DNA of 5,305 nt, from positions 1 through 5,305 of the forward strand of contig DAOVTM010000300.1 of the NCBI GenBank assembly GCA_030633145.1. The letters run 5' to 3'. Shown piece by piece: positions 5,289 through 5,305 of the stretch (its first letter is position 1; each line of letters opens with the position of its first letter). Origin of the DNA: Desulfobulbaceae bacterium (GTDB lineage Bacteria; Desulfobacterota; Desulfobulbia; Desulfobulbales; Desulfobulbaceae). Under the pieces are notes generated by a model that was not told the DNA's origin, made no database searches, and saw nothing but the letters and a program-made list of their open reading frames with translations. Made by a program: the position numbers and the translations under genes.

Positions 5289-5305
5289 TCATTTATAGTA
5301 TACAG

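Noticed and set aside
5292..5302. TATACT/TATAAA on the minus strand as an antitoxin promoter -10 box
   Set aside because: The matching -35 region would be outside the window and the leader would be about 165 bases; AT-rich matches of this kind are frequent by chance.
5127..5305. CRISPR, tRNA or attachment site in the end region
   Set aside because: The repeats are too short and irregular for CRISPR, no cloverleaf is visible, and the inverted pieces do not fit the ends of an integron attC site.

Overview
The window looks like ordinary chromosomal DNA of a Gram-negative bacterium with roughly balanced base composition. A desulfobulbal or other 'deltaproteobacterial' host is my best guess. It rests on the overall feel of the proteins and on the DhaL/DegV fusion, not on any marker gene, and should be treated as tentative.

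Positions 1-4673 (+ strand) hold four tightly packed genes that read as one operon, probably continuing upstream of the window. In order they are: an AMP-forming acyl/aryl-acid ligase of the short type found in aryl-polyene-like clusters (17-1366); a DhaL/FakA-middle/DegV fusion that looks like a one-chain fatty acid kinase (1370-3100); a family 2 glycosyltransferase (3097-3801, GTG start); and an LpxL/HtrB-type lysophospholipid acyltransferase (3804-4673). Gaps are 3 bp, a 4-bp overlap and 2 bp. The set suggests activation of a carboxylic acid (as adenylate and/or acyl phosphate) and its transfer, with a sugar, into an envelope lipid. AMP-ligase, GT2 and acyltransferase together recall aryl-polyene and related lipid clusters. 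No ketosynthase, dehydratase or carrier protein lies in the window, so this assignment is inferred. The kinase-like fusion inside such a set is the most interesting feature.

Positions 4674-4904 separate the operon from a convergent locus. They contain a hairpin without a T-tract, a doubtful small ORF that overlaps the acyltransferase stop, and the remnant of a PIN-domain (VapC) toxin on the minus strand.

Positions 4905-5126 (- strand) encode a small Phd/YefM-type antitoxin with a GTG start. The toxin expected after it begins at TAATG with the PIN-like residues MYYIDT but is soon out of frame, and there is no room for a full PIN domain before the acyltransferase gene. The module is therefore a decayed VapBC-like pair or an orphan antitoxin. 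Positions 5127-5305 are non-coding as far as I can see. They hold a perfect 9-3-9 palindrome, three alternating copies of a CGTTG-containing octamer, and a small GC-rich hairpin, all possible control elements of the antitoxin.
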